From Bacteroidota bacterium (GTDB lineage Bacteria; Bacteroidota; Bacteroidia; Bacteroidales; JAGNHN01), in the NCBI GenBank assembly GCA_022710185.1, contig JAKLHK010000003.1, positions 62,001 to 126,000 on the forward strand: a stretch of 64,000 bases of DNA, given 5' to 3'. The notes below the pieces were generated by a model. It saw only the letters and a program-made list of their open reading frames with translations, was not told where the DNA came from and searched no databases. This document shows, piece after piece, positions 18,863-28,900 of this stretch. How positions within the stretch are numbered: position 1 is the first letter of the stretch; each line of letters begins with the position of its first letter. The position numbers were made by a program, and so were the translations under genes.

Positions 18863-19231
18863 TCAGGTTAAGTTTTTGAGCCTCATGCATTTTTCCCTGA
18901 CTTTTTTTGTCGGGCAAGGGTTACTTTTCAGTATCTTGCGGTACTAAACTACAGCCAGACCAGCACTCTGGCTTACTTCTTTATGGTATAATATTGATTA
19001 TTAATACCATAAGGATTGATGATAGATGAATCGGGGCCTTGGAGCTCGGCCCCACTGCTTGACTGAGATGAACGCTGCCGCAGCAACAGTATTCCTTTAT
19101 GTATGGCTCAGAGATCAGAAGCCTTGGCCATGCTTTGCCCTTGCGGGAGGATCTGTCAAGGTCCGGAGTGCGAACTTTTCTACCATGTGTATCGTAAACC
19201 AATATTTTGAATAACTAATACCTCCGTTCCG
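18863..19231 (+). other. 369-bp intergenic region with small hairpins
   Basis: No gene is supported here. It holds a GCCAGA/TCTGGC hairpin (18954-18972) followed by a pyrimidine-rich stretch that might end pfp transcription, an imperfect AT-rich dyad around 18985-19008 (GGTATAATA against TATTAATACC), and a GGGGCC/GGCCCC hairpin (19033-19053). A 62-residue frame at 19026-19214 has no start signal or recognisable content and is not called. No clear -7 box for the downstream surface protein was found, so the region may form a structured leader. Confidence 0.4.
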
Positions 19232-22200
19232 ATGAAATCGAAGAACTACTCCCTGGAACATGTGAACCCGGGCTTGCATGCCGGACATGGTCCGTCAGTG
19301 AGGAGGTCCGTCTCCGGGCTGATATTGTTCCTGACGATCGGTATAATGCTGGCTTTTACGCCAGGAGCCTGGGCTACCGAATACCGCACCGCCGCTTCCG
19401 GCCATTGGAGCCACCCCGGTACCTGGGTTGGCGGCCAGGTTGCCCCCTATTCCATCGGAATCGGGGACACGGTGATCATAGAACACGATGTGTTCTATAA
19501 CCTGGGCAAGGATATGACCATTTACGGATTGCTTGAAGTCCGCGGGGACCTCACCACCCGTACCGTACTCACCGTACAATCCGGTCGTTCCACATATATC
19601 GAGGGTGCGGCAGCGAACTTCCGCCTCATCAATGCCGGGTTCAACAATACCGGGGCCCCACCGAGTGGTAATGCCAGCCTTTACAACAATTACGGGAACC
19701 TGTATTCTTTCAACAGCTTCATCGAACTGGCCCGCTTCATGGTGAATACCGGGGCTACGTCTGAATACCGCAACAGTTGTGTTTCTATCGGGCGCGATTT
19801 CACCAGCAAGCAGTCGAGCGAGTACATATTCAACTCTACCATCTCCCTGGGACTGAACACCAAGGGAGGGTTCGAGTTCACCGCTGGCGTGCTTTCATGC
19901 AAGAATGCCAGGGTTGAGGTATTAAGCAAGCAGGATGGGTTCTTCAAACTGAACAGCGGCAGCGTTTCAGGCAACCTGAATGCCATTTCGGTGCAGACCA
20001 GCGGGGGAAGCATCATTGCCAACTCACAGGTGAGCGGCAAGGTAGTACTTGAAAAGTACTGCCTGAACGGAGGAGGACTGTTCAACGGAGGAGCATTCAC
20101 CGTGCTGGGCGGGGCCAACGATTGTGTGGCGGCCTCCAGCTATTTCCCCTGCAGCTCATTCACCCCTGGATTCACCTTCAATGACGGCTATGTTGTTTTA
20201 CCGGAGAACGGCTCAGCCTTGATCGGACTGCTGCCTTTTCTTTATGACCTTGGTTATATCCTGAATCCAGGCAATATCGACCCCACGGAGGTGATTGATC
20301 CTGCCCATGGGACCCTCAATTACGACATTGCCTCAACATCCTTCACCTACACCCCCGATCCAGGGTATTTCGGTACCGATTCCTTCACCTACGTGATCTG
20401 CGATGATCTTCCGTTCTTTGATATCTGCGATACAGCTGTTATACATCTTATAATCAGCCCCATGAATATCCAGGGGGTAGGGCAGCTGGTGGACACGGTA
20501 CTGCATGACTATGCCTTCAACGGGGCCTTTGGGGAATCATGGCCCGATGCCCTTGCCGACGGATGGGCCGGGTTCCAGATCGGACAGGTGTCGGATCCCA
20601 GCCCGATGTACCAACCCAACAATGATTTCCTTGGGCTCAAGTTCAGTGACTACAACACCCTGGGAAGCTGGATCGAATCGCCCCCCATCGATTTCGGGGA
20701 GCTCAAATCCCTCAACATCTCCTTCAACGCGGATGGGTATGGTTCGATCACGGTGTTTATACGCGACAGCCTGAACCAGTACCAGCTGGAACATGTGGAG
20801 TTGCCCAGCGGCTTCGGAGGCATAAACATGGTGACCATCGACATCTCCATCAATAACCCCTGGATCTTCGATCCCGCCTTCAATCCGGAAATCAACGGCA
20901 AGACCACCCTGCTCATCGAGTACACCAACGAGGATGGGGCTGAGTATGGCCGCATGATGAACTTCGAGTTCAATGGCGAAATGGGGACGATATGGACCGG
21001 GGACCATTCCGAGGATTGGTTCCATGAAGGCGACTGGACCAATGGGGTACCCAACCGGAGGAAGGGCGGGCTTGTGCCAGCCGGCCGCCCACGTTATCCC
21101 CGCATTGTGGGCAATGCCGAGGCCAACGGGCTGATCGTGGAACGCGATGCCCTGGTAGTAATCAAGCCCCAGGGTACACTTACGACATTCGATACCGTTT
21201 ATATGGATGGGAAATATGCCCTGTGCATCTATGCTGATAGCCTGGGCACCGGAGCGTTCTACCCGAAAAAGGGCTTCCGCGGGGATGCCACAGCCTATAT
21301 CGAGCAATGGGTGGAAGCTGATATGTGGCACCACATCTCGGCACCCATCGATAGCGGCATGTCCAAGACCTACCTTTCCCTCTACCTTCTCCCCTGGATC
21401 GAGGCCACCAACAACTGGGGCAATTATATTGTACCCCTTGATGTCCCCCTGCCGGTGATGAAGGGTTTCGCCGCCTGGTCCTCCAGCGTCTACCCCCCAA
21501 TGGGTGACACTGTCGTATGGTTCGGGGGCCACATCAATCTTGGTTCATACAGCATCGAGGTCACCAATACAGGGCATACGGGCAATCCTGCCTATGACGG
21601 ATGGAACCTGGTTGGAAACCCCTTCACCACTTCCATTCACTGGGATAGCCTGGGATGGAACAAGAACGCCGTGGAAAGCGCGATGTACCTCTGGGATCCC
21701 CGGACCCAGTCGTACCGGACCTATATGGGCAACGGCATAGGCGTTCCCCTGGGCACCACCGGGGAGATTCCCCACGGTCAGGGGTTCTTTGTAAAGGCTA
21801 AGTCAGGAGCCGGCAGTTTCGGGGTGAATGAACAGGCGCGGATGCTGCCCACCCAGAAGCTGTTCAAAACCGCCGCATCCCTCCCTGCAGAGGCCGCAAA
21901 TATGCTCTATGTTGGCGTTGAAGGCCAGGGATACAACGATCAGGTGCTAGTGCGCATGGAGGAGGCTGCTTCAGCCGCCTTCGACAGTGGCCTTGACGCC
22001 TACAAGCTGTTCGGCGCCGACGCCAGCGCACCCCAGCTCTACCTCAGGGGCGATGCCTCGGTGGTGGACCCGCTGGTAGTGAGTGCCATTGGTGGATCAG
22101 ATTCAGTGGTACGTGTTCCCATTTTCCTGAAGCCTGGAAGCGGGGGTAATTTCGTGTTAAGTCTCGATCAGACACAGACGTTCGCCCAGAATACGGAATT

Positions 22201-23464
22201 CTATCTTGAAGACCTGAAACTGGATACCACCCTGAGGCTGGGCAATCCGGCAGTATATGCTTTCACAGCGGTGAACACTGATGCCGAAGGCCGGTTCATC
22301 CTTTATATCGTACCCGCCTCACTCAGCGGCCGAGTGTCCTATTGCAACAATCCACAGCAGGTGTTCAGCGGCGTAGAAGTGCTGATCACTGATGCAACCG
22401 GCAAGTCGCTTAAGTCAACATTGAGCGGAGGGGACGGTGGTTTCCATGTCATGGGCCTTGCAGACGGACAATACGGGGTACACGCCGGAAGCATTCAGGA
22501 ACCCTGGAACGGGGGCAATGCAACGGATGCCCTTAACGTGTGCCGGTATTTTCTCGGGCTCGAGTCGTTTGACCCCCTCCTTGCTGCTGCTGCCGATGTG
22601 GACAACAGCGGTTATGTCAATACCGCAGATGCCTTGATGATCAGCCGTCGTTTCGTGGGGCTGGTCGCTGGCTTCCCTGGCGGGGACTGGGTGTCTGAAT
22701 CGCGAATGGTACAGATCAGTGGAGCGGGCAACTATGCCACCGATCTGCGCGTGAGCTGCATGGGCGATGTGGATGGCTCCTTCGGAACGGTAGGGACCAA
22801 GGTGGGGATGATTCCGGTGACGGCCGGACTTGAGGTTTTTCAGGAGATGCTGTACACCGATGGGCTTCCCCTGTTTGCGGCCAGCTCTGCCACGCTGGGC
22901 GCAATTTCCTTGAGCCTCTCCCTCCCGGATGGCCTAAGGGTCAGGCAGGTGAGTTCATCAGCCGGGCATGGGGAACTACTCTATCATCAGGAGGGCAGCA
23001 TTCTGACTATTTCCTGGTTCAGCCTGCAAGCGTTTACGGTGCATTCCGGCACCGAAGTGTTCCGTATACTGTTCGAGTCTGGCGTCACACTCCCTGCTGC
23101 CCAGGGCATCAGTGTGGTACAGCCTTCGGAGGTAGCGGATGCCCAGGGCAAGGCCATGCCCGGGTTCGGATTCATGATTCCGGCCCTGGAGGAAACGGGA
23201 CAAACTGTGATCCGGCTCTATCCAAATCCCGGCAACGGAGACCTCAATATGTTCCTGGAGGGATATCCCGAGACTGAACTTATGATCGAGGTGGTCGATA
23301 TCCGCGGGGCAGTGATGGATCGATGGGTTGAGCGCACGGGGGCATCAGGCCACCTGGTAAAAAGGGACCTGAGGCACCTTGCCGCAGGTAAGTACCTGTT
23401 GCGTGTGCAGGACAGGAGCGGCCAGGTATCGGAGCGCTCCGAGGTGCTGATCATAACCAGGTAA
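19232..23464 (+). CDS. Large T9SS-exported surface protein with dockerin-like segment
   Basis: A 1410-residue secreted protein. A membrane-inserting signal lies at residues ~28-49 (SGLILFLTIGIMLAFTPGAWA) after an unusually long polar start. The first part (EYRTAASGHWSHPGTWVGG, then DTVIIEHDVF) resembles G8/beta-helix starts. Around residue 360-395 a DPGYFGTDSFTYVICDD block is an Ig/cadherin-like repeat. About residues 1090-1160 form a type I dockerin-like segment: a degenerate first calcium loop (ATDALNVCRYFLG) and a good second one (DVDNSGYVNTADALMISRRF). The end is a type A T9SS domain (IRLYPNPGNGDLNMFL to AAGKYLLRVQD). It is probably displayed on the outer membrane; binding target unknown. 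A strong terminator made from the dispersed motif follows. Confidence 0.85.
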   Translation: MKSKNYSLEHVNPGLHAGHGPSVRRSVSGLILFLTIGIMLAFTPGAWATEYRTAASGHWSHPGTWVGGQVAPYSIGIGDTVIIEHDVFYNLGKDMTIYGLLEVRGDLTTRTVLTVQSGRSTYIEGAAANFRLINAGFNNTGAPPSGNASLYNNYGNLYSFNSFIELARFMVNTGATSEYRNSCVSIGRDFTSKQSSEYIFNSTISLGLNTKGGFEFTAGVLSCKNARVEVLSKQDGFFKLNSGSVSGNLNAISVQTSGGSIIANSQVSGKVVLEKYCLNGGGLFNGGAFTVLGGANDCVAASSYFPCSSFTPGFTFNDGYVVLPENGSALIGLLPFLYDLGYILNPGNIDPTEVIDPAHGTLNYDIASTSFTYTPDPGYFGTDSFTYVICDDLPFFDICDTAVIHLIISPMNIQGVGQLVDTVLHDYAFNGAFGESWPDALADGWAGFQIGQVSDPSPMYQPNNDFLGLKFSDYNTLGSWIESPPIDFGELKSLNISFNADGYGSITVFIRDSLNQYQLEHVELPSGFGGINMVTIDISINNPWIFDPAFNPEINGKTTLLIEYTNEDGAEYGRMMNFEFNGEMGTIWTGDHSEDWFHEGDWTNGVPNRRKGGLVPAGRPRYPRIVGNAEANGLIVERDALVVIKPQGTLTTFDTVYMDGKYALCIYADSLGTGAFYPKKGFRGDATAYIEQWVEADMWHHISAPIDSGMSKTYLSLYLLPWIEATNNWGNYIVPLDVPLPVMKGFAAWSSSVYPPMGDTVVWFGGHINLGSYSIEVTNTGHTGNPAYDGWNLVGNPFTTSIHWDSLGWNKNAVESAMYLWDPRTQSYRTYMGNGIGVPLGTTGEIPHGQGFFVKAKSGAGSFGVNEQARMLPTQKLFKTAASLPAEAANMLYVGVEGQGYNDQVLVRMEEAASAAFDSGLDAYKLFGADASAPQLYLRGDASVVDPLVVSAIGGSDSVVRVPIFLKPGSGGNFVLSLDQTQTFAQNTEFYLEDLKLDTTLRLGNPAVYAFTAVNTDAEGRFILYIVPASLSGRVSYCNNPQQVFSGVEVLITDATGKSLKSTLSGGDGGFHVMGLADGQYGVHAGSIQEPWNGGNATDALNVCRYFLGLESFDPLLAAAADVDNSGYVNTADALMISRRFVGLVAGFPGGDWVSESRMVQISGAGNYATDLRVSCMGDVDGSFGTVGTKVGMIPVTAGLEVFQEMLYTDGLPLFAASSATLGAISLSLSLPDGLRVRQVSSSAGHGELLYHQEGSILTISWFSLQAFTVHSGTEVFRILFESGVTLPAAQGISVVQPSEVADAQGKAMPGFGFMIPALEETGQTVIRLYPNPGNGDLNMFLEGYPETELMIEVVDIRGAVMDRWVERTGASGHLVKRDLRHLAAGKYLLRVQDRSGQVSERSEVLIITR

Positions 23465-23486
23465 TTGGGTGTTGGATAAAATACTG

Positions 23487-23519
23487 CCGGCAGGGACGAC
23501 GTCCCTGCCGGTTTTTTTT
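23487..23519 (+). terminator. Rho-independent terminator built on the dispersed motif
   Basis: Two perfect 11-bp arms (CCGGCAGGGAC and its complement) enclose the 3-nt loop GAC and are followed by eight T. The inner part of the hairpin is exactly the dispersed motif. It lies 22 bp after the stop of the dockerin-like surface protein. Confidence 0.92.
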
Positions 23520-23550
23520 GGGACGTCGTCCCAAGACAGACGTCGTCCCT
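23492..23550. repeat. Three dispersed motif copies after the surface-protein gene
   Basis: One forward copy (23492-23506, in the terminator) and two reverse copies (23520-23532 and 23538-23550) fill the gap between the surface protein and aspartokinase, which converge. The last copy ends 3 bp before the aspartokinase stop codon. Confidence 0.9.
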
Positions 23551-23553
23551 CAT

Positions 23554-24810
23554 CTAATCCTTGAGAACAGCCTGGTACATAATCCGCGATCTCTGCTCCA
23601 TCACCACCTCCTGCCCCCGGGTATGCAGCTGGATGTCCTCCTCTGAAAAGCGACGGAGGGTGAGCAATGTAAGATGCTCATTATAACGAATATGGAAGGT
23701 AGGTCCAAGCCTCTCCCCAAGTCCGTCCACAATCCCGGTGCCGTTGTCCAGACAAAGGGAGAAGTGTAAAGCTGACGACTGCATCAGGTTGATATGCAAT
23801 CCCAGGTCGCACAGCGCCCCCATGATGGAATGGACGTGTCCCTCAGAGATAAAGGACATATCCTTGGGGATGAGTGTAAGCAGGATTTGGTCCTTTTTAC
23901 GGATGATGGAGCAGGCCAGGGGGTGCAGTTCAGGGTCTGAGGATATCAAGGTGCCCCTGGCGGCTGGGTCGGAAAATGGCCTGACAAATAAAGGGATGTT
24001 TCTGTTTTCCAGTGGCTTGATGGTGTTGGGGTGTATAACCTTCGCACCATAGAAGGATAATTCTACCGCCTCATTATAGGGCATTTTATCGAACTTGACG
24101 CCAGCCTTCAGCTCATTCGGGTCTACATTGAGGACTCCAGGCACATCCTTCCATATAGTTAATTCACTGGCATCCAGAGCTGATGCAAAGATTGCGGCGG
24201 AGAAGTCAGAACCTTCCCTGCCGAGGGTGACCGTATGGCCCTGCTTATCTGATCCGATGAAGCCAGCGACGACCCAAAGGGCAAGCTGGGCAGGCTCAAT
24301 GCAGTTCAGGATATTCCGTTTCGTCACCTCCCAATCAACGACCGCCTTGCGGAATGGCCCATCGGTGACTACGAGTTGGGCCGCATCAAGCAAGGTGTTT
24401 GGCAGTCCTCTATGGGCAAGATATTGGTGAAGGATGAGGGTGGAAATCTTTTCCCCGTAACTGACCACACGATCGTAAAACGCAGCGTAGGGTAGTTCCC
24501 GGGAGGTGTTGAGCGTTGCATGCAGCGATACTATAGCCTGTTCAAATTGGGCGAAGACCTCATTCTGTCTGGGAAACAGGGCATTAAGAATATTCAGGTG
24601 GTAAGTGCGAAGCCCCTGTAATGTTTCGGAATAGTCCGCTTCGTTATGTGCCGCGGATGCGACCAGCTCAAGGGCATTGGTTGTTTTCCCCATAGCTGAG
24701 AGCACGATAACCAGGGGAGAGGAAGATGCGTCGCGGATGATGCGTTCTACCTGCCGGAAAGAGACGTCGTCCCTCACTGATGCACCCCCGAACTTATAGA
24801 CCTTGATCAT
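23554..24810 (-). CDS. Aspartate kinase
   Basis: Phosphorylates aspartate, the first step to lysine, threonine and methionine. It is a 418-residue monofunctional enzyme with the catalytic N-terminal domain (KFGGASV at 6-12, [22 protein letters not shown] around 190-215, [12 protein letters not shown] around 232) and ACT-like regulatory segments in the last ~140 residues. Feedback control is likely from the ACT segments but the effector is not readable. Residues 13-17 are RDDVS, encoded by the dispersed motif just behind the phosphate-binding KFGGASV; relatives have a KDA-type sequence of equal length there. No other lysine or threonine gene is adjacent. Confidence 0.93.
   Translation of the reverse strand: MIKVYKFGGASVRDDVSFRQVERIIRDASSSPLVIVLSAMGKTTNALELVASAAHNEADYSETLQGLRTYHLNILNALFPRQNEVFAQFEQAIVSLHATLNTSRELPYAAFYDRVVSYGEKISTLILHQYLAHRGLPNTLLDAAQLVVTDGPFRKAVVDWEVTKRNILNCIEPAQLALWVVAGFIGSDKQGHTVTLGREGSDFSAAIFASALDASELTIWKDVPGVLNVDPNELKAGVKFDKMPYNEAVELSFYGAKVIHPNTIKPLENRNIPLFVRPFSDPAARGTLISSDPELHPLACSIIRKKDQILLTLIPKDMSFISEGHVHSIMGALCDLGLHINLMQSSALHFSLCLDNGTGIVDGLGERLGPTFHIRYNEHLTLLTLRRFSEEDIQLHTRGQEVVMEQRSRIMYQAVLKD
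24762..24774 (-). repeat. Dispersed motif copy at the start of aspartokinase
   Basis: AGGGACGACGTCT, extended to the 15-base form ending TCT CT, in frame with AGG as codon 13 (RDDVS). Confidence 0.88.
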
Positions 24811-24889
24811 GCTTATCCCTGTTAAGCTTTAACCCTGTAAGAAGGGTGTTGTTGTCCGTTACAAAAACCGATATTTGGCGTCAGAACGA

Positions 24890-24897
24890 CAAAGGTA
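24890..24897 (-). promoter_or_regulatory. Possible -7 box for aspartokinase
   Basis: TACCTTTG on the minus strand matches TAnnTTTG and lies 79 bp before the aspartokinase ATG, touching the start codon of fbp on the other strand. No -33 TTG was found. Confidence 0.35.
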
Positions 24898-25910
24898 TGA
24901 AGACATTAACTGAGTTCATCATCCAGCGGCAGTCGGAGTTCCCTTATGCATCGGGGGATTTCACCCGTCTGCTCAATGATATTGGGATCGCGGCGAAGAT
25001 CGTAAACCGGGAAATCAACAAAGCAGGTCTGGGGAATATCCTGGGCTCGGCCGGGGATATGAATGTGCAGGGAGAAGAACAAAAGAAGCTGGATGTATTT
25101 GCCAACGAGCACTTCAAGGCAGCCTTAAGAAACGGTGGTCAGTGTGCGGCTATCGCCTCCGAGGAAGAAGAGGGGCTGATCATTTTCGACAATGAGATCT
25201 CCCGTAAGGCCAAATACGTGGTGGCCATGGATCCCCTGGATGGTTCCTCCAATATTGAGGTCAACGTAAGCATAGGCACCATTTTCTCTATCTACCGCAG
25301 GATAAGCCAGGATGGCCCTGCATGCATGGAAGACCTCATGCAGCCGGGGAACCGTCAGGTTGCCGCCGGCTATATCATTTACGGTTCCTCAACGATGCTG
25401 GTATACACTACCGGGACCGGAGTGAACGGGTTCACCCTGGACCCTTCCGTGGGGCTCTTCCTGCTCTCCCATCCACAGATGCGCATTCCCGAAGGCGGGA
25501 ACATATATTCCATCAATGAAGCCAATTACATCTATTTCCCCGAAGGGGTGAAGGAGTATATCAAGTATTGTCAGCAGGACGACCCGCCAACACGCAGGCC
25601 CTATACCACGCGCTATATCGGAAGCCTGGTTGCTGATTTTCACAGAAACCTCATCCGTGGCGGCATATACATTTATCCTGGAACCCTCAAGCAGCCCTCC
25701 GGCAAGCTTCGCCTCCTTTATGAGTGCAACCCAATAGCTTTTCTTGCCGAACAAGCTGGCGGAAAGGCTTCGGACGGTTTCCGGCGTATCCTTGATATCA
25801 AGCCTTACGAGCTGCACCAGCGATCGCCCTTGTTCACCGGAACGCAGTCGATGGTAGAGACAGCCGAGGGCATGATGCAGGCTGACGCTGGTCATGATGA
25901 ACAGTTCTGA
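24897..25910 (+). CDS. fbp: Fructose-1,6-bisphosphatase, class I
   Basis: Gluconeogenic enzyme releasing phosphate from fructose-1,6-bisphosphate, cytoplasmic and Mg-dependent. Class I is shown by [13 protein letters not shown] (metal-binding DPLDGSS), SEEEE upstream of it, and the C-terminal blocks [14 protein letters not shown] and [21 protein letters not shown]. From the ATG at 24897 ([12 protein letters not shown]) it is 337 residues, the standard size; an in-frame codon at 24846 would add a non-conserved stretch. With the PPi-type phosphofructokinase 6 kb away the organism can interconvert the two sugar phosphates in two ways. Mfd follows after 48 bp. Confidence 0.95.
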   Translation: MKTLTEFIIQRQSEFPYASGDFTRLLNDIGIAAKIVNREINKAGLGNILGSAGDMNVQGEEQKKLDVFANEHFKAALRNGGQCAAIASEEEEGLIIFDNEISRKAKYVVAMDPLDGSSNIEVNVSIGTIFSIYRRISQDGPACMEDLMQPGNRQVAAGYIIYGSSTMLVYTTGTGVNGFTLDPSVGLFLLSHPQMRIPEGGNIYSINEANYIYFPEGVKEYIKYCQQDDPPTRRPYTTRYIGSLVADFHRNLIRGGIYIYPGTLKQPSGKLRLLYECNPIAFLAEQAGGKASDGFRRILDIKPYELHQRSPLFTGTQSMVETAEGMMQADAGHDEQF

Positions 25911-25958
25911 TCCTGTGATCAACGGGGCATTCGTTATCCACTCGAATAGCGTTGGGCA

Positions 25959-28900
25959 TTGGACAAGAAAGAGCTGATCAGCCGCTTTGCCAGGCATCCT
26001 AAGTTTCAGGAACTGTTTCTGCAGATGGAACAAGGGGAAAAGTTCCATTGCCGTCTGACCGGGCACATGGGGTCTTCACTGGCGCTGGTAGCTGCTTCTT
26101 CCTATCTCAGGTCATCGGCAGATCATTGGTTCATACTCCCGGACCAGGAGGCGGCGGCCTATTTTTACAATGATGTGGAGAGTCTTTTCGATGAGAGTCG
26201 CAAAGACTTGAACAAGAAAAGAGTACTGTATTTTCCCGCCTCCTATCGGCGGAACTTCACCGCTGGGCAGCGCGATAGTGATCAGGTCCTTCAGCGTACA
26301 GAGGTACTGAACCGCATTGGGTCGGATCGTGGACGCTCGCTAATCGTCACCTATCCTGAAGCCCTGGTCGAGAAGGTGATCGGGAGGGAAGAGATACGCG
26401 GGCAGACGCTGGCGTTACGAAACGGGGAAGCGGTGGACCTGGATTTCGTGGCCGATCTGCTTTTTGAGCATGGGTTCGAGCGGGCCGATTTCGTGGTTGA
26501 ACCCGGTCAGTTCGCCTTACGTGGCGGGATCATCGATGTATTCTCCTATGCGGCGGAGTACCCTTTCCGGATCGAGTTTTCAGGCAGTCATATCGAGTCG
26601 TTGAGGTCGTTCGATCCCGCAAGCCAGCTCTCGAGAGATCGGCTTGCGAGCATCTCTCTCTTGCCTGATGTGGAAGGAAGAGGTGAAGGGCAGCGCAAGG
26701 TACCTGTCCCGGAGGCCGTCGGAAGTCTGGCGATCTGGTGGGTGCATGGAGAGCAGTTTATTGCGGAGAGGATGACGGCTGTATTTGAAACGATATGCAG
26801 TCAGTTGCTGCAGAGGGACGACATCCCTCCGACAGACGTCGTCCCTGAAAAGGTATGCCTCGATTTCATGCCCGGACAGGCCCTGATCAAAGCCCTTCAG
26901 AACAATCCTGTCATCGAGTTCGCCCACCACAGCAGTACCGGGAAGGAGATCCGGCTGAACCAGGAGCCTCAGCCCTCCTTCAACAAGAATTTCGATCTTC
27001 TCCTGGCTCACCTCAATACCAATACCAGGGAAGGCGTGGAGAACCTCATCTTCACCGATAATCCCAGACAAGTTGAAAGGATCTACGCCATCGTTGATGA
27101 CGTGAGCGCCCGCAAAGGAGAAGAAGGCGGGTATAGCTTCTCGGTAATCCCCTCCGCTGTGCACGAAGGCTTCACCGATCGTGATCTTGGGCTGGCATGT
27201 TTTACCGACCACCAGATCTTCGACCGCTATCACAGGTTCCGCCTGAGGGACTCCTATCACAGCAAAGAAGCCCTTTCCATCAAAGAGTTGAGCAACCTCC
27301 AGCCGGGCGACTACATTACCCACATCGATCACGGCGTGGGGCGCTTTGATGGACTGGAGAAGATAGAGAATAGCGGACGATGGCAGGAAGCGATCCGTAT
27401 CGTGTATCAGAACAACGATCTGCTTTACGTCAGCATTCATTCTCTGCACCGCATCTCGAAGTATATCGGAAAGGAAGGATCGGAACCCGCGCTCGATAAG
27501 CTTGGCTCCGGCGCCTGGAAAAAGCTCAAGAACAAGACCAAGCAAAGGGTCAAAGACATCGCCAGGGATCTCATCCGTCTGTATGCTGAGCGCAGGGCCT
27601 CAGAAGGATTTTCCTTCACCCCTGATTCCTACCTGCAACATGAGCTCGAGGCGTCCTTCATCTATGAGGATACCCCGGACCAATTCAAGGCGACAGCAGA
27701 TGTGAAAAAGGACATGGAGGCCGGTTTCCCTATGGACCGACTGGTTTGTGGCGATGTGGGGTTTGGGAAGACCGAGGTCGCCATAAGAGCGGCCTTCAAA
27801 GCCGTTACCGATGGAAAACAGGTAGGGGTGCTGGTCCCTACAACCATCCTTGCCCTACAGCATTTCAAAACATTCAGGGACCGGCTCAGGGATTTTCCCG
27901 TTACGGTGGACTACCTCAACCGTTTTAAGCCTGCCCATCAGCAGCGTGAGACCCTGGCCAGGCTCAGGGACGGCAAGATTGACATCCTGATCGGCACCCA
28001 TCGCCTGTTGAGCCAGGATGTAGTGTTTAAGGATCTGGGCCTGCTGGTGGTGGATGAAGAGCAGAAGTTCGGGGTGTCTGCCAAGGAAAAGCTCAAGAAG
28101 ATCAGGGTAAATGTGGATACCCTGACCTTAACAGCCACGCCTATCCCGCGTACCCTCCAGTTCTCGCTGATGGGCGCCCGCGACCTCAGCGTGATCAACA
28201 CTCCTCCGCCCAACCGTCAGCCGGTACAGACCGAATTGAGGGCCTTCGGGGCAGAAGTGATCACCGATGCCATACAATACGAACTGTCCAGAAGTGGACA
28301 AGTCTTCTTCATTCATAACCGGATCCAGAACATTCGGGAGGTTAGCGACATGCTGCGGAAATTTGTGCCAGGCACCTCCGTTGCTGTGGCGCATGGGCAG
28401 ATGGATGGCAAGGAGCTTGAAAGGACCATGCTGGACTTCATCGATGGTGAGTATGACGTCCTTGTTTCTACCACCATAGTCGAATCAGGCCTGGATATCC
28501 CCAATGTCAATACGATCATCATCAACGATGCACAGAACTATGGCCTGAGTGATCTGCACCAGCTCAGGGGCCGGGTCGGACGTTCGAACCGCAAGGCGTT
28601 CTGTTACCTGCTGGCGCCTCCCCTTTCCATTTTGTCAACAGAAGCACGCAAGCGCCTCAAGGCCATCGAAGAGTTTTCCGACCTGGGGAGCGGCTTCAAC
28701 ATCGCCATGCGCGACCTGGATATCCGCGGGGCAGGGAATATCCTGGGAGCCGAACAGAGCGGTTTTATCTCTGAAATTGGCTATGAAATGTATCAGAAGA
28801 TCCTGGATGAGGCCATACAGGAGCTGAAGCAAGGGGATTATAAGGAGTATTTCAGGGAAGAGGGTCAGGAAGATTTTGTCAAAGATTGCGTAATCGAGAC

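Noticed and set aside
18894-18916. A CCCTGAC / GTCGGG hairpin as terminator of pfp
   Set aside because: The T run sits in the loop rather than after the stem, and the stem has a bulge; not a classical terminator.
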